Source: Flavobacterium endoglycinae | GTDB lineage: Bacteria; Bacteroidota; Bacteroidia; Flavobacteriales; Flavobacteriaceae | Direction of reading: 5' to 3' | NCBI RefSeq assembly: GCF_017352115.1 | Contig: NZ_CP071448.1 | Location: forward strand, 2,813,001 to 2,877,000 | Length of the DNA: 64,000 bases | Shown: positions 50,385-59,898 of the stretch, piece by piece | Numbering within the stretch: the stretch's first letter is position 1 | Layout: every line of letters begins with the position of its first letter | Notes under the pieces: generated by a model | What the model was told of the DNA's origin: nothing | Database searches by the model: none | The model's input: only the letters and a program-made list of their open reading frames with translations | Program-made: the position numbers and the translations under genes

Positions 50385-50966
50385 TTACTTCTTATAAAAA
50401 TTATTATGATCAATATATTCCCAAACTTTCGGAGGAAGTAAAGGTTGAATATTTTTCCCTTCTTTAATATTATTTCGAATAAAAGTCGAAGAGATCTCTA
50501 CAATCGGTGCATCAATAACATGAATTTTGGGATGCGATTTTAATTCTACATTTTCAGGTTCATCAGAAATTCTAGGATAGACATAAATATCATGATTTTC
50601 AAGAATCACTTCATAGTTTTTCCATTTATGAAGCGTTTTCAAATTGTCTTCACCCATAATTAAAGAAAAGTCATGATTTGGATATTTCTCTTGCAGATGT
50701 GCGAGCGTTATAACCGTATAACTCGGCTGAGGTAATTTAAACTCGATATCAGATGGTTTTATTTTCGGATAATCTTCTGTTGCCAGAAAGACCATTTGCA
50801 AGCGCTGCTGATCGTCTAATAAAGTCGCTTTCTTTTTTAACGGATTATGAGGCGTTACCACCATCCAAATCTGATCTAATCCAGCATACTCTGCCATGTG
50901 ATTGGCAATGATTAGATGGCCAACATGAATTGGATTATAAGTTCCGAAATAAAGACCTATTTTCAT
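50385..50966 (-). CDS. nadD: Nicotinate-nucleotide adenylyltransferase
   Basis: 193 residues, beginning MKIGLYFGTYNPIHVGH with the nucleotidyltransferase GTYNPIHxGH motif. PHNPLKKK and the C-terminal ISSTFIRN (the ISSTxIR adenylyl motif) complete the family signature. It makes NaAD from NaMN in NAD+ synthesis. It forms a minus-strand gene group with gmk and yicC, the usual order in Flavobacteria, and is convergent with nadV only by position. Confidence 0.97.
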   Translation of the reverse strand: MKIGLYFGTYNPIHVGHLIIANHMAEYAGLDQIWMVVTPHNPLKKKATLLDDQQRLQMVFLATEDYPKIKPSDIEFKLPQPSYTVITLAHLQEKYPNHDFSLIMGEDNLKTLHKWKNYEVILENHDIYVYPRISDEPENVELKSHPKIHVIDAPIVEISSTFIRNNIKEGKNIQPLLPPKVWEYIDHNNFYKK

Positions 50967-50967
50967 A

Positions 50968-51045
50968 GTTGAAGTAACTAGTAAAAAGTGATTAGTAAAG
51001 AGTGATTGGTGATTAGTTTTTTAGTGTTTTTGAAAAAGTATTCAC
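50968..51045. repeat. Short AGTGATTAGT direct repeats
   Basis: AACTAGTAAAAAGTGATTAGTAAAG, AGTGATTGG and TGATTAG are repeated, with an ATTCACTAATTACTTG word as partial complement. It lies between nadD and gmk. Confidence 0.5.
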
Positions 51046-51048
51046 TAA

Positions 51049-51621
51049 TTACTTGTTTATGAAATCCTTTACCAATTGATGCGCTTCTTCAAGAGCAACC
51101 TCTAAATCATAATTTTTGATAATCACATCGAATTGAGGTGCAGTCGCCAATTCTACAGATGCTTTTGCGATACGCATATTGATTTTATCTTCGCTTTCTG
51201 TAGAACGCTGTTTTAATCGGCGTTTTAATTCGTCAACACTTGGAGGTTTCACGAAAACCGCTAAAGTTTCTTCTGGAAATTTATGCTTGATACGAAGGCC
51301 GCCAACCACGTCAATGTCAAAAATAACATTTTTTCCTAAAGCCCAGATTCTTTCAATTTCCGATTTTAAAGTTCCGTAGAAGTTGTCGCGATATACTTCT
51401 TCCCATTCCAGAAAATCTTCGGCTTTAATGTGCTTTTTGAATTCTTCTAACGAAATGAAATAATAATCTTTTCCGTTAACTTCTTCACCACGCGGTGCAC
51501 GCGATGCCGCCGAAATCGAAAATTCAAGATTTAAATCTTCCTGTCCTAATAAATGTTTTACGATCGTTGTTTTTCCTGATCCCGAAGGTGCCGAAAAAAC
51601 AATTAATTTTCCTTTGTTCAT
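51049..51621 (-). CDS. gmk: Guanylate kinase
   Basis: 190 residues. The P-loop SAPSGSGKTT lies at 9-18, followed by the GMP-binding SRAPRGEEVNGKDYYF and the DIDVVGGLRIK lid region. It phosphorylates GMP to GDP in nucleotide metabolism. It is one of the nadD-gmk-yicC minus-strand group. A 55-bp gap to yicC holds degenerate AAGCTTTAAG repeats. Confidence 0.97.
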   Translation of the reverse strand: MNKGKLIVFSAPSGSGKTTIVKHLLGQEDLNLEFSISAASRAPRGEEVNGKDYYFISLEEFKKHIKAEDFLEWEEVYRDNFYGTLKSEIERIWALGKNVIFDIDVVGGLRIKHKFPEETLAVFVKPPSVDELKRRLKQRSTESEDKINMRIAKASVELATAPQFDVIIKNYDLEVALEEAHQLVKDFINK

Positions 51622-51676
51622 TGTGTATGCTTTAGGCTTTAAGCTATATGCTCTAAGCTTTAAATTTGTGTAGTAT

Positions 51677-52537
51677 TTATAGAACGTTCAATACTTGTTC
51701 TTTAATTTTTTCCAATTCATCTTTCATCATCACAACAAATTTCTGCATTTGAGCATGATTCGATTTAGAACCCATTGTATTGATTTCACGTCCCATTTCT
51801 TGAGTGATAAAACCAAGTTTTCGTCCGTTAGCTTCAGAACCGTTTAAAGTCTCTATGAAATAATCTAAATGGCTTGTTAAACGTACTTTTTCTTCCGTTA
51901 TATCCAGTTTTTCTAAATAATAGATTAATTCTTGCTCAAAACGATTTTCGTCTACATTTACTTCTAATTCTGAAATAGCATTTTGCAAACGGTCTTTTAT
52001 AGCCTGAACACGTTCTGGATCTAAAGCCAGAGTATCATTCATCAGCTGGCGAATGTTTCCAATTCTTAAATTGAATTCTTTTTCAAGCGATTCGCCTTCG
52101 TCTTTTCTGAAATTTAAGATGTTTTGCAATGCTTCATCAATAATAACCTGAATCTGCTCCCAGTCATTTTCGTCAATTTCTTCACGCTCTGTTTTTAATG
52201 TATCTGGCATACGAACGGCCATTTTCATTAATTCAGTTTCATCAGCATCAGCATAAACTTCTCTCAATTGAGCGATGTAGTTTTTTACAACAGGTACGTT
52301 TACTTTGGTTGAAGTCTGTTCGGCAGTACTTTCTACATAAATTGCAAAATCAATTTTTCCTCTTTCAAGTTTTGTCGAGATTTGAGTTCGCAAACCTAAT
52401 TCCATTTCGCGATAAACCGATGGCATTCTTACGTTTAGATCTAAACCTTTACTGTTTAGCGATTTTACTTCAACGGTAATTTTTTTTGTAGGCAATTGCA
52501 AAGATGCTTTGCCAAACCCTGTCATAGATTGTATCAT
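51677..52537 (-). CDS. yicC: YicC/YloC-family endoribonuclease
   Basis: 286 residues from the ATG at 52537, giving the conserved N-terminus MIQSMTGFGKA; a longer reading starts upstream of the promoter box. The YicC_N part (about 1-150) and the DUF1732 C-terminus with FEQELIYYLEKLDITEEKVRL and KLGFITQEMGREINTMGSK are complete. The family includes manganese-dependent endoribonucleases implicated in RNA turnover. A TATCTTTG -7 box lies at 52557-52564 on the same strand. Gene order with gmk is conserved across many bacteria. Confidence 0.95.
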   Translation of the reverse strand: MIQSMTGFGKASLQLPTKKITVEVKSLNSKGLDLNVRMPSVYREMELGLRTQISTKLERGKIDFAIYVESTAEQTSTKVNVPVVKNYIAQLREVYADADETELMKMAVRMPDTLKTEREEIDENDWEQIQVIIDEALQNILNFRKDEGESLEKEFNLRIGNIRQLMNDTLALDPERVQAIKDRLQNAISELEVNVDENRFEQELIYYLEKLDITEEKVRLTSHLDYFIETLNGSEANGRKLGFITQEMGREINTMGSKSNHAQMQKFVVMMKDELEKIKEQVLNVL

Positions 52538-52556
52538 ATAATTGAGTATAAAGGCG

Positions 52557-52564
52557 CAAAGATA
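52557..52564 (-). promoter_or_regulatory. -7 promoter box for yicC-gmk-nadD
   Basis: TATCTTTG on the reverse strand 20 bp upstream of the yicC start matches TAnnTTTG exactly. No clear -33 box at the normal distance is seen. Confidence 0.5.
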
Positions 52565-52710
52565 AATAAAAGTTTGCACTGTTGGACTGTAATTCAGTAA
52601 TCTGTAAAATCTTAGAGAACTTAAGGCTTTTTAGTTTCGATTTTCAATACTGTGTCCTAATTTTTGTTTTAAAAATTTACTCGAAATAAGTAATTGAATT
52701 CGGTAAAATA

Positions 52711-53058
52711 TTAACTCAAAGCCTCAATAACTGCGGCCACATTTTTTTGGCTGTTGCCGATGTAAATTTTGCCATCAATAATAAAAACCGGACGACTTAA
52801 GAACGTGTAATGTTCCAGAATGTATTTTTTGAAATCGGCTTCCGTCAATGATTTGTCTTTTAATCCCATTGATTTATATAATTGCGCTTTCTTGCTGAAT
52901 AAAGCTTCGTAACTTCCAGAAAGTGTGTGCATTTCTTCCAGCTGTTCCTCAGTGATTGGATCTTGCTTGATGTCATGAAAAACAAGATTGTTTTCTGGAA
53001 GGCTTTTAATGATTTTGCGGCAAGTATCGCATGAAGCTAGGTAATATATTTTATTCAT
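52711..53058 (-). CDS. ArsC/Spx-family thioredoxin-fold protein
   Basis: 115 residues. The CDTC motif at 10-13 (ASCDTCRKI) and the ArsC/Spx fold (EEQLEEMHTLSGSYEALFSKK, followed by RPVFIIDGKIYIG) are clear. The family covers glutaredoxin-type arsenate reductases and Spx-like regulators; the CxxC pair favours a redox or arsenate-reductase-like role. No ars operon genes are near. Cytosolic, monocistronic. Confidence 0.88.
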   Translation of the reverse strand: MNKIYYLASCDTCRKIIKSLPENNLVFHDIKQDPITEEQLEEMHTLSGSYEALFSKKAQLYKSMGLKDKSLTEADFKKYILEHYTFLSRPVFIIDGKIYIGNSQKNVAAVIEALS

Positions 53059-53137
53059 GATGTTGTGAATTTATTAGATTGCAAAGAAAATCCATTTAGA
53101 GCTTAAAAATGTCTAATTTTAGAAAAAAAATAAAATT

Positions 53138-53593
53138 ATGAATTCAGTTTTTAATGTACAGAAAACAAGCAGGGAAATTCTGCTGAAACTTTTAACTAGT
53201 CATTCGCTAGAACAATTAAATAAAATACCAGATGGATTTAATAATAATATAGTTTGGAATGTGGCTCATTGTATAGCGGCACAACAGTCATTGGTTTATA
53301 AATTATCAGGATTACCGGCGATAGTTTCGGAAGATTTTATTTTAAAATACCGAAAAGGCACAAAACCTGAAGGTGATGTTTCGCAGGAAGAAGTTGATGA
53401 AATCAGAGAACTGCTTTTTACTACATTAGAGAAAACTGAAAATGATTTTGCAAGCGGTCTTTTTGTCGATTATACCGAATATACCACAAGTATGGGTTTT
53501 ACACTTCACAATGTGCATGACGCTTTGAATTTTAATAATTATCACGAAGGAATTCATACCGGAATTGTAATGGCAATTAAGAAATTAGTTTAA
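53138..53593 (+). CDS. DinB-fold family protein
   Basis: 151 residues with the DinB bundle and metal-histidines: NVAHCIAAQQ near 45-54, and NYHEGIHTGI near the C-terminus (a variant of HxxxH). The two other DinB genes in this window (1083 and 1609) are only distant relatives. It shares a bidirectional terminator with the convergent rlpA-like gene. Function is unknown beyond the superfamily. Confidence 0.88.
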   Translation: MNSVFNVQKTSREILLKLLTSHSLEQLNKIPDGFNNNIVWNVAHCIAAQQSLVYKLSGLPAIVSEDFILKYRKGTKPEGDVSQEEVDEIRELLFTTLEKTENDFASGLFVDYTEYTTSMGFTLHNVHDALNFNNYHEGIHTGIVMAIKKLV

Positions 53594-53596
53594 AAC

Positions 53597-53624
53597 AAAA
53601 ATCCCGCTTAAAGCGGGATTTTTT
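53597..53624. terminator. Bidirectional terminator between DinB and RlpA genes
   Basis: AAAAATCCCGCTT (53597-53609) and AAGCGGGATTTTT (53611-53623) pair exactly around a single base; A-run on the left and T-run on the right serve both strands. Confidence 0.88.
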
Positions 53625-54111
53625 ATTCTACTATAGTTTCAAGCGTTACTTTCATAGCACCAGCACCTTTACTTTTGGTGATTTCCATAAATGCTCTTTT
53701 TGAAAGGTCGATTTCGCGGGTTTTTACAAATGGACCGCGATCGGTGATTTTTACGATTACAAATTTTCCGTTGGCTTCATTAGTAACTTTGACTCTTGTA
53801 CCAAAGGGAAGTCTTTTGTGTGCTGCAGTGTACTTGTTGTTGTTGAAACGACTTCCGTCAGCAGTTTTTCTTCCATTAAAACGATCTGCGTAGTAGGAGG
53901 CGTGAGCGTTTTTTTTATAGGGTTTTAGTTTTAATCCTTTATCTGTGAATACTGAGTCTGTTGGTAAAGCAATAAGGTTTGGTTTTACGTTTTTTACCGT
54001 ATCCTGTATAATTTTAGGTTCAGTTGTAGGTTTCGTTTGACTTATAACATAAGAAAAACAGCAGATAAATAATAATGTAAAAGAGGCGAGTAAAATATTT
54101 TTATTTCTCAT
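53623..54111 (-). CDS. rlpA: RlpA-like septal/cell-wall lytic protein
   Basis: 162 residues with a signal peptide (to about 25) and a double-psi beta-barrel domain (about 70-162). The RlpA signatures are [28 protein letters not shown] and [17 protein letters not shown]. The catalytic Asp of RlpA-type enzymes corresponds to the D in TDRGPF. RlpA cleaves denuded peptidoglycan glycans at the septum. There is no SPOR domain, so this is the short Bacteroidetes form. Confidence 0.9.
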   Translation of the reverse strand: MRNKNILLASFTLLFICCFSYVISQTKPTTEPKIIQDTVKNVKPNLIALPTDSVFTDKGLKLKPYKKNAHASYYADRFNGRKTADGSRFNNNKYTAAHKRLPFGTRVKVTNEANGKFVIVKITDRGPFVKTREIDLSKRAFMEITKSKGAGAMKVTLETIVE

Positions 54112-54162
54112 AGGTTATTTTTTTTCAGACTTGGGGGAGTTTGTACAAATAATATGCCGAGA

Positions 54163-54186
54163 TAAAAAAAGCCCTATTGTAGGGCT
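54163..54186 (-). terminator. Hairpin terminator after the four-helix membrane gene
   Basis: AGCCCT (54170-54175) and AGGGCT (54181-54186) bracket a 5-nt loop, and the A-run at 54163-54169 is a U-run on the minus strand. Confidence 0.75.
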
Positions 54187-54194
54187 CTAGTTGG

Positions 54195-54620
54195 TTATTG
54201 GAACCATAGGCTCCAAGGAATTCTACTTAAAACAAGTATTAATCCTAATCCGTAAAAAATAGCGAATGTTTTAAACTTTGCTTCGCTGTTTATTAGTTTT
54301 TTATGTTTAGACCATCCTATAGTAATTAAAGCAATGGCAATAAGGTTAATTAGTGGATGTTCTAATGAAGTCAATCGTAATGCAGAATTTGACATTTGTC
54401 CTAGAACTGGAAGACCTTTTGGAGACACAAAATAAAGGACTAAACCAATCAATAATTGTGTATGAATTCCAATTAGGGCAAATAGGGATATTTTGCGGTC
54501 TTTTGCTGTGAATTCTTTTTTTGAAGAAAAACCGATAAGGGCATTTACAACGGCAAACAATAAAAGCAATAATGCTAAATATGCCCAGCCCGAATGTAAT
54601 TTTTGTATAAAGTTGTACAT
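54195..54620 (-). CDS. Four-helix integral membrane protein
   Basis: 141 residues with four clear hydrophobic helices (about 12-32, 44-68, 85-105, 118-138). Histidines lie near the helix ends (H9, H53, H88, H106), a pattern compatible with heme b. The protein may be one of the small proteins listed as cytochrome B in Flavobacteria, but no motif proves it. It is inner-membrane and appears monocistronic with its own terminator. Confidence 0.75.
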   Translation of the reverse strand: MYNFIQKLHSGWAYLALLLLLFAVVNALIGFSSKKEFTAKDRKISLFALIGIHTQLLIGLVLYFVSPKGLPVLGQMSNSALRLTSLEHPLINLIAIALITIGWSKHKKLINSEAKFKTFAIFYGLGLILVLSRIPWSLWFQ

Positions 54621-54667
54621 AAACTGTGTTTTTTTGTTAAAAACAAATATAGCAAAAACAGGTATAA

Positions 54668-54704
54668 AAAAACGGCATTAAACTTAAAAGTCAATGCCGT
54701 TTTT
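54668..54704 (-). terminator. Hairpin terminator after the TonB-dependent receptor gene
   Basis: AAAAACGGCATT (54668-54679) pairs with AATGCCGTTTTT (54693-54704) exactly; the left A-run gives the U-tract on the minus strand. Confidence 0.88.
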
Positions 54705-54728
54705 ATTATTTATTTAGATTCTAAATTC

Positions 54729-57476
54729 TTAGAAATCGTAACGTAAGCTAAAGTTCCAAGTTCTACCGAAACCGAAGTATACTTGGTTGTTCGTAGAAAT
54801 TCCTTTGTATGTTGGCTGAGTAGGGTAATCAGCAGCAAAGTAGTTTGTTTTTGCTTCAGCGATGTAAGTGTAATCAAAAACGTTGTTGACGTTTAATCTG
54901 AAACCAACTGAGTTATCTTTGTTTTTACCAACTAACCATTTGTAAGCTAATCCAGCATCTGCTGTACCGTAAGAAGGTAATTGCAATGAACCTCTATTAG
55001 TTGCTGATGTGAAGTTTCCTGGAGAAATTGCAGCATATAATTTGTCATTATAGTTATAATTTGCATCAACAGTAAAACGTGGTAAAATCTCATAAATTGC
55101 TCCTAAAGCTGCTGTAGTTTGAGCGGCATCTCCAACTTTTACACCATCAAGATATAATGTTGTAGCAGTTCCTCCACCAATAGGATTGTTTCCAGAATCG
55201 TAACGATTACTTGTACTTGTTCCGTCATACTTCCAATCTCCTATAGAGAACATTCCAGTAAGGGTAAGTTTGTCCATAACTTTAGCAGTAGCATCAAACT
55301 CGATACCTGAGTGAATTTCTGTAATTCCAGCAAAATCATAGTAACCTCCAGGATTGTCAGTAGCTCCGTCATTTTGTCTTTGGTATCTGTCTTTCCATGA
55401 AGTACGGTAGAAGTTTAAGTTTGCTGTAAACATCTGTGTACGTAAACCGTAACCAGCTTCAATACCGAAGATTTTCTCATTTGTTAAGTTACCATTTACT
55501 AATGAAGCATTATTTGGGTAAACCGCATTAAAGAATGGTTGTTTTGAGTAGTATCCTGAGTTAACAAAAACATTATGATGCTCATTGATGTTGTAGTTAA
55601 CACCACCTTTTACGTTACCACCTAAGATGTTTTCGTAATCTGTACTAGATAATGGGTTTGAAGATAAATATTTGAAGTAATCAACTCTTTTGAATCCCTG
55701 TTGAGAAAGTGCTCCTTGAATGAATGCAGTAAAATTATCTGAAGAGTACTCTAATTGAGTAAATCCACCATACCATCTTACATCACCATCATTGTAGAAG
55801 TTAATTTTTTCTTCTTTATCTGTGCTTTTGAATACGTTCCAAGCTGCATATGTAGAATATGTGTTTGTTAAAACTCTGTTTGGATTGTTTGCATCAAAGT
55901 TGTCAATATATGAATCAGCTCCTAATAAGTTATTTATGTTTTGGTAGTGAATACCTTTGTATCCTCTTACATCAATTCCTAAATCCCAAGTTAACTTATC
56001 AGAGAATTTTTTGTTAAAGTTAACAATTGCACCATACCAGTTATGAGAATTTACAGATGAAATTTGAGAAATACCTGTTGTAGAGTTTGTTAAACTCCCT
56101 GTAGCAGAGCTGTTTTGGAATTGTCCACTTGTGCCATTTGTTGTACGTGTGTAATTAGTACCATTGATGTTTACTGTTTGTCCTGAGTTGTAAGCAACAA
56201 TTTTGTCAAAATCTATTAAACCATCTGCAGTTCTGAATGCATTATTAGCATAGTTAAAACCTCTAATACCACCAGCTCCTCTAGAGCCTCCCCCACGTCC
56301 AAAAGAAACGTAAGCTACAGTAGATAATTTTGAAGTTTCGTTGATATTCCAATCATAGTTTAATGAAATAACTGGCTTGTGGTAGTAGTTTCTTACCATA
56401 TTAAATGATTCACCACCTTTGTAACCCCAATCAGAGTTGTATTTGATATTTGGATCAGACTCTGTACCATATTTTTGGTATTGAGCTATCGTGATAAATG
56501 TAGATCTTTGATCGTGCCATTGTGGAGCACCAGTAACCGTAAATTGGAAATCGTGTTTGTTGTTTTTTGTAGTATATCCAAGAGCTACATAGTAGTTGTC
56601 TCCGTTAAAAGCTGTTCCGTCGACATAACCATCACCTTGAGTATGGCTGTATAATACAGAAGCAGAGAAACCGTTGTCTAATTTTCCTGTATTGTAAGCA
56701 ACATTAGATTTAAAGTAATTATCGTTACCAAATGAAGTACCAACAGTACCACCTTGTTTTAAGTCAGAAGCTTTAGTTACGTAGTTCATAGTACCCCCAA
56801 CAGAAGCAATAGCTAATTTTGAAGATCCTAAACCTCTTTGTACTTGAATGAAAGAAGTTACATCAGATAAACCAGCCCAGTTACTCCAGTAAACAGCTCC
56901 GTTTTCCATATCGTTAACTGGCATACCATTTACCATTACAGCAACGTTGTTTTGGCTAAATCCACGAACTGTAATTCTCGAATCTCCAAATCCACCTCCA
57001 GATTTTGTTACATAAACAGATGGAGTGCTTTTTAGCATTTCAGGAAGTTCTTGATTTCCTAATTTTGCTTGAATTTCAGCAGCTTTAATTGTAGAAACAG
57101 CAACCGGAGTTTTTCTGTCTTTAGCAATATCTACTGTAGTACTTTTAACTACAATTTCTGATAATTCGTTAGAATTTGAAGTTAAAACAATGTTACCTAA
57201 GTTTGTAGATCCTGAAACAGTGAATTTAACTGTTTTAGTTTCAAAACCTATGTACGAAATTACCAATTCGCCAGAAGCGTTTGGTGAGTCGATAGTAAAT
57301 TTACCATCAAAATCTGTTGAAGTTGCCGTAGAAGATCCTTTGATCTGTACGTTTGCTCCTGGTAACGAACCTGCTGTACCGTCGGTAATATTACCAGTAA
57401 CTTTTCCTTGAGAAAATACGGTTGAAACTATCATAAAAAATAGTCCAGTGAGTAACCAATTTTTCATTTTCTTCAT
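54729..57476 (-). CDS. TonB-dependent outer-membrane receptor with CarboxypepD_reg-like domain
   Basis: 915 residues: signal peptide (to about 22), a carboxypeptidase-D regulatory-like domain (about 25-110), the plug (about 125-230, IQVQRGLGSSKLAIASVGGTMNYVT), and a beta-barrel that ends FSLRYDF. It is not a SusC (no SusD follows and SusC-specific plug motifs are absent). The substrate may be an iron chelate or other metallophore, but there are no neighbours to support it. Transcribed alone; a TAATTTTG -7 box lies at 57503-57510 on the same strand. The terminator is at 54668-54704. Confidence 0.92.
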   Translation of the reverse strand: MKKMKNWLLTGLFFMIVSTVFSQGKVTGNITDGTAGSLPGANVQIKGSSTATSTDFDGKFTIDSPNASGELVISYIGFETKTVKFTVSGSTNLGNIVLTSNSNELSEIVVKSTTVDIAKDRKTPVAVSTIKAAEIQAKLGNQELPEMLKSTPSVYVTKSGGGFGDSRITVRGFSQNNVAVMVNGMPVNDMENGAVYWSNWAGLSDVTSFIQVQRGLGSSKLAIASVGGTMNYVTKASDLKQGGTVGTSFGNDNYFKSNVAYNTGKLDNGFSASVLYSHTQGDGYVDGTAFNGDNYYVALGYTTKNNKHDFQFTVTGAPQWHDQRSTFITIAQYQKYGTESDPNIKYNSDWGYKGGESFNMVRNYYHKPVISLNYDWNINETSKLSTVAYVSFGRGGGSRGAGGIRGFNYANNAFRTADGLIDFDKIVAYNSGQTVNINGTNYTRTTNGTSGQFQNSSATGSLTNSTTGISQISSVNSHNWYGAIVNFNKKFSDKLTWDLGIDVRGYKGIHYQNINNLLGADSYIDNFDANNPNRVLTNTYSTYAAWNVFKSTDKEEKINFYNDGDVRWYGGFTQLEYSSDNFTAFIQGALSQQGFKRVDYFKYLSSNPLSSTDYENILGGNVKGGVNYNINEHHNVFVNSGYYSKQPFFNAVYPNNASLVNGNLTNEKIFGIEAGYGLRTQMFTANLNFYRTSWKDRYQRQNDGATDNPGGYYDFAGITEIHSGIEFDATAKVMDKLTLTGMFSIGDWKYDGTSTSNRYDSGNNPIGGGTATTLYLDGVKVGDAAQTTAALGAIYEILPRFTVDANYNYNDKLYAAISPGNFTSATNRGSLQLPSYGTADAGLAYKWLVGKNKDNSVGFRLNVNNVFDYTYIAEAKTNYFAADYPTQPTYKGISTNNQVYFGFGRTWNFSLRYDF

Positions 57477-57789
57477 TTTGTTATTGAGTTTATTGTTTTT
57501 GGCAAAATTATAACAATAAAATCAGATAATGTTATCAAAATGTTAAGAAAAATCAGTTTTGAAGTTTGTGTTGCGTATTAAAATGATTTTTTGATTTTTT
57601 ATTAAAGAAAATAATTTTTTATTGAATTTTTATGATGTTATATTGTTAAATCAGCAATGATTGTAATTGCTTTGTAGCTGTAAACTTGCAATATGTGTTA
57701 ATTTATACTCTTTTTAGAAGGTATTTATACGAAAAAACGCCTTAATTAGAGTTAAATTAAGGCGTTTCAATTCATTATATAATTGTAAA
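57477..57789. other. 313-bp intergenic region between TonB receptor and pgi
   Basis: Very AT-rich. The TonB promoter box TAATTTTG is at 57503-57510 (minus strand) and the pgi terminator at 57735-57767. The stretch 57540-57720 shows no palindrome, repeat or ORF that I can support. Confidence 0.6.
57735..57767 (-). terminator. Hairpin terminator after pgi
   Basis: AAACGCCTTAATT (57735-57747) pairs with AATTAAGGCGTTT (57755-57767). The A-run on the left yields a U-tract on the minus strand. Confidence 0.82.
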
Positions 57790-59433
57790 CTATTTATTTT
57801 TTAAGAAATGATTCAGCAAAAACGATGTTGAACTATCATGATTTTTAACTGTGTTAGAATTAATTTCGTCTAAGATTGAATTAGCAAGCTGCTTACCTAG
57901 CTCAACTCCCCATTGATCAAAACTAAAAATATTCCAGATAACACCTTGAACAAAAATCTTATGCTCATAAAGCGCGATTAAAGATCCTAGACTTTTTGGA
58001 GTTAATTTTTGAACCAAAATTGTATTGGTAGGTTTGTTTCCTGTAAACACTTTAAAAGGTAATAAATAAGAAGCTTTATCTGCTGCAAGTCCTTGTTTGT
58101 CAAATTCTGCCTGAACCTGTTCTGCGGTTTTTCCATTCATTAAAGCCTCAGTCTGTGCAAAGAAATTCGACATTAATTTATTATGGTGATCCTTATTTCC
58201 GTAAAGAGGTTTTACAAATCCAATAAAGTCTGTTGGAATTATCTTCGTTCCTTGGTGGATTAACTGGAAGAAAGCATGCTGCGAATTAGTTCCTGGCTCT
58301 CCCCAGATAATAGTTCCTGTTTGATAGTTAACCGGTTTTCCATCACGGCCAACACTTTTACCGTTACTTTCCATTGTTGCCTGCTGTAAGTAAGGTGCTA
58401 ATTTTGATAAATATTGAGTATACGGAATCAAAGCTTCACTCTCTGCACCGTAAAAATTATTATACCAAATGCTTAACAAAGCCAAAATTACAGGAATGTT
58501 TTTGTCAAATTCTGCCGATTTGAAATGTTCGTCCATTTCGTTTGCTCCAGTTAACAATTGGTTGTAATTGTCAAAACCAATTGCCAATGCAATGCTTAAA
58601 CCAACAGCACTCCATAGAGAAAATCTTCCTCCAACCCAGTCCCACATTGGGAAAATATTATCAGGGTTGATTCCGAATTCTGTAACTTTTTGAATGTTGG
58701 TTGAAACCGCAACGAAGTGTTTAGCAACATCTTCCTGAGAAGCTGATTTTAAAAACCATTCTCTAATCGTTTCTGAATTTGAAAGTGTTTCCTGAGTAGT
58801 AAACGTTTTAGAAACAATTAAAAATAAAGTCGTTTCAGGATTTAGTTTTTTGATGATTTCATTTACATGGTCACCGTCAACATTTGAAACAAAATGTGTA
58901 TTTAAATGATTTTTGTAAAATTGTAAAGCTTCAACCGCCATAACCGGACCAAGATCTGAACCTCCAATTCCAATGTTTACAATATCGGTAAATGCTTTTC
59001 CTGTATATCCTTTTCTTTGTCCAGAAATAACTTCTTCCGTGAAATTTTTGATTTTATTTTTCACTTCATACACTTCAGGAATTACATTTTCTCCATCAAC
59101 ATTAATAACTGCCGATTCAGGAGCACGTAAAGCCGTATGAAGAACTGCACGATTTTCTGTCTGATTGATTAATTCTCCTCCAAAATAATCAGCAATTGCA
59201 TTTTTTAATCCAATAGAATTTGCTAGTTCTAATAGAAGTGAAACTGTTTCTTGGCTGATGTTGTTTTTAGAATAATCAACTAAAAAGTCATTCCATTGTA
59301 TGTTGAATTTCTCAGCTCGTGAGTTATCTTGTTTAAATAAATCCTGTATTGTGGTTCCATGAACTGCATCGAAGTGTTTCTGCAGATTTTTCCACGCTTC
59401 AGTTCCGGTTGGGTTGGTAGTGTTTAAAGCCAT
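57790..59433 (-). CDS. pgi: Glucose-6-phosphate isomerase
   Basis: 547 residues, the standard long PGI. The phosphosugar-binding SIS signatures are present: [35 protein letters not shown] and the catalytic region with [18 protein letters not shown] and [17 protein letters not shown]. It interconverts glucose-6-phosphate and fructose-6-phosphate in glycolysis and gluconeogenesis. Transcription ends at the hairpin 57735-57767. The upstream genes are close enough for co-transcription but may have separate promoters. Confidence 0.98.
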   Translation of the reverse strand: MALNTTNPTGTEAWKNLQKHFDAVHGTTIQDLFKQDNSRAEKFNIQWNDFLVDYSKNNISQETVSLLLELANSIGLKNAIADYFGGELINQTENRAVLHTALRAPESAVINVDGENVIPEVYEVKNKIKNFTEEVISGQRKGYTGKAFTDIVNIGIGGSDLGPVMAVEALQFYKNHLNTHFVSNVDGDHVNEIIKKLNPETTLFLIVSKTFTTQETLSNSETIREWFLKSASQEDVAKHFVAVSTNIQKVTEFGINPDNIFPMWDWVGGRFSLWSAVGLSIALAIGFDNYNQLLTGANEMDEHFKSAEFDKNIPVILALLSIWYNNFYGAESEALIPYTQYLSKLAPYLQQATMESNGKSVGRDGKPVNYQTGTIIWGEPGTNSQHAFFQLIHQGTKIIPTDFIGFVKPLYGNKDHHNKLMSNFFAQTEALMNGKTAEQVQAEFDKQGLAADKASYLLPFKVFTGNKPTNTILVQKLTPKSLGSLIALYEHKIFVQGVIWNIFSFDQWGVELGKQLANSILDEINSNTVKNHDSSTSFLLNHFLKNK

Positions 59434-59550
59434 TTGTATTTTATTATTGAATTGTTTTTTTTAGAAACACAAAAATACTGAAATAACTTTTAAAAGGAGA
59501 ATGGTTGATGATTATATAACAATAAGTTACGAAAACGTTTTATGATTCTG

Positions 59551-59892
59551 TTAGTTTTTTATTCGTGTTGTTATTAGAATAGCGCCGTCGTTTTCTTTTT
59601 CATTATAAATAATTCGACTACTATTTTGATTTAAAAAATTTAAACTATTGATGTCAGATTTTTTTAATGGTAATAAGATGGTATCTTTGATTTTGTCATA
59701 TTTAAATGGTATTCCGTCTATTACGATTAAAGGAGATTTGCCTATCTGGTTTTCTTCAAAAATATCATTTATGAATTTAGAAACGTAATATCTGTTTTTT
59801 CCAGAATCATTTAAGATAAAAGTCTTTGATTTAGTGCATCCGATTATTATCACTGATATAGATATCAATAAAAACTGCTTGATCGTTTTCAT
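59551..59892 (-). CDS. Small lipoprotein resembling part of a TonB plug domain
   Basis: 113 residues. The lipobox is IIIGC with cysteine near 19. The C-terminal half (about 53-113) reads SPLIVIDGIPFKYD, INSLNFLNQNSSRIIYNEKE, NDGAILITT, which parallels the SusC/TonB plug pattern PLYVVDG...IxSIxVLKDAxAxxIYG...NGVILVTT. The barrel and box are absent, so this cannot be a transporter. It may be a plug-like interaction module. It begins 6 bp after the 206-residue gene stops and is probably co-transcribed with it. There is no acidic export signal after the cysteine. Confidence 0.7.
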   Translation of the reverse strand: MKTIKQFLLISISVIIIGCTKSKTFILNDSGKNRYYVSKFINDIFEENQIGKSPLIVIDGIPFKYDKIKDTILLPLKKSDINSLNFLNQNSSRIIYNEKENDGAILITTRIKN

Positions 59893-59898
59893 TATATT

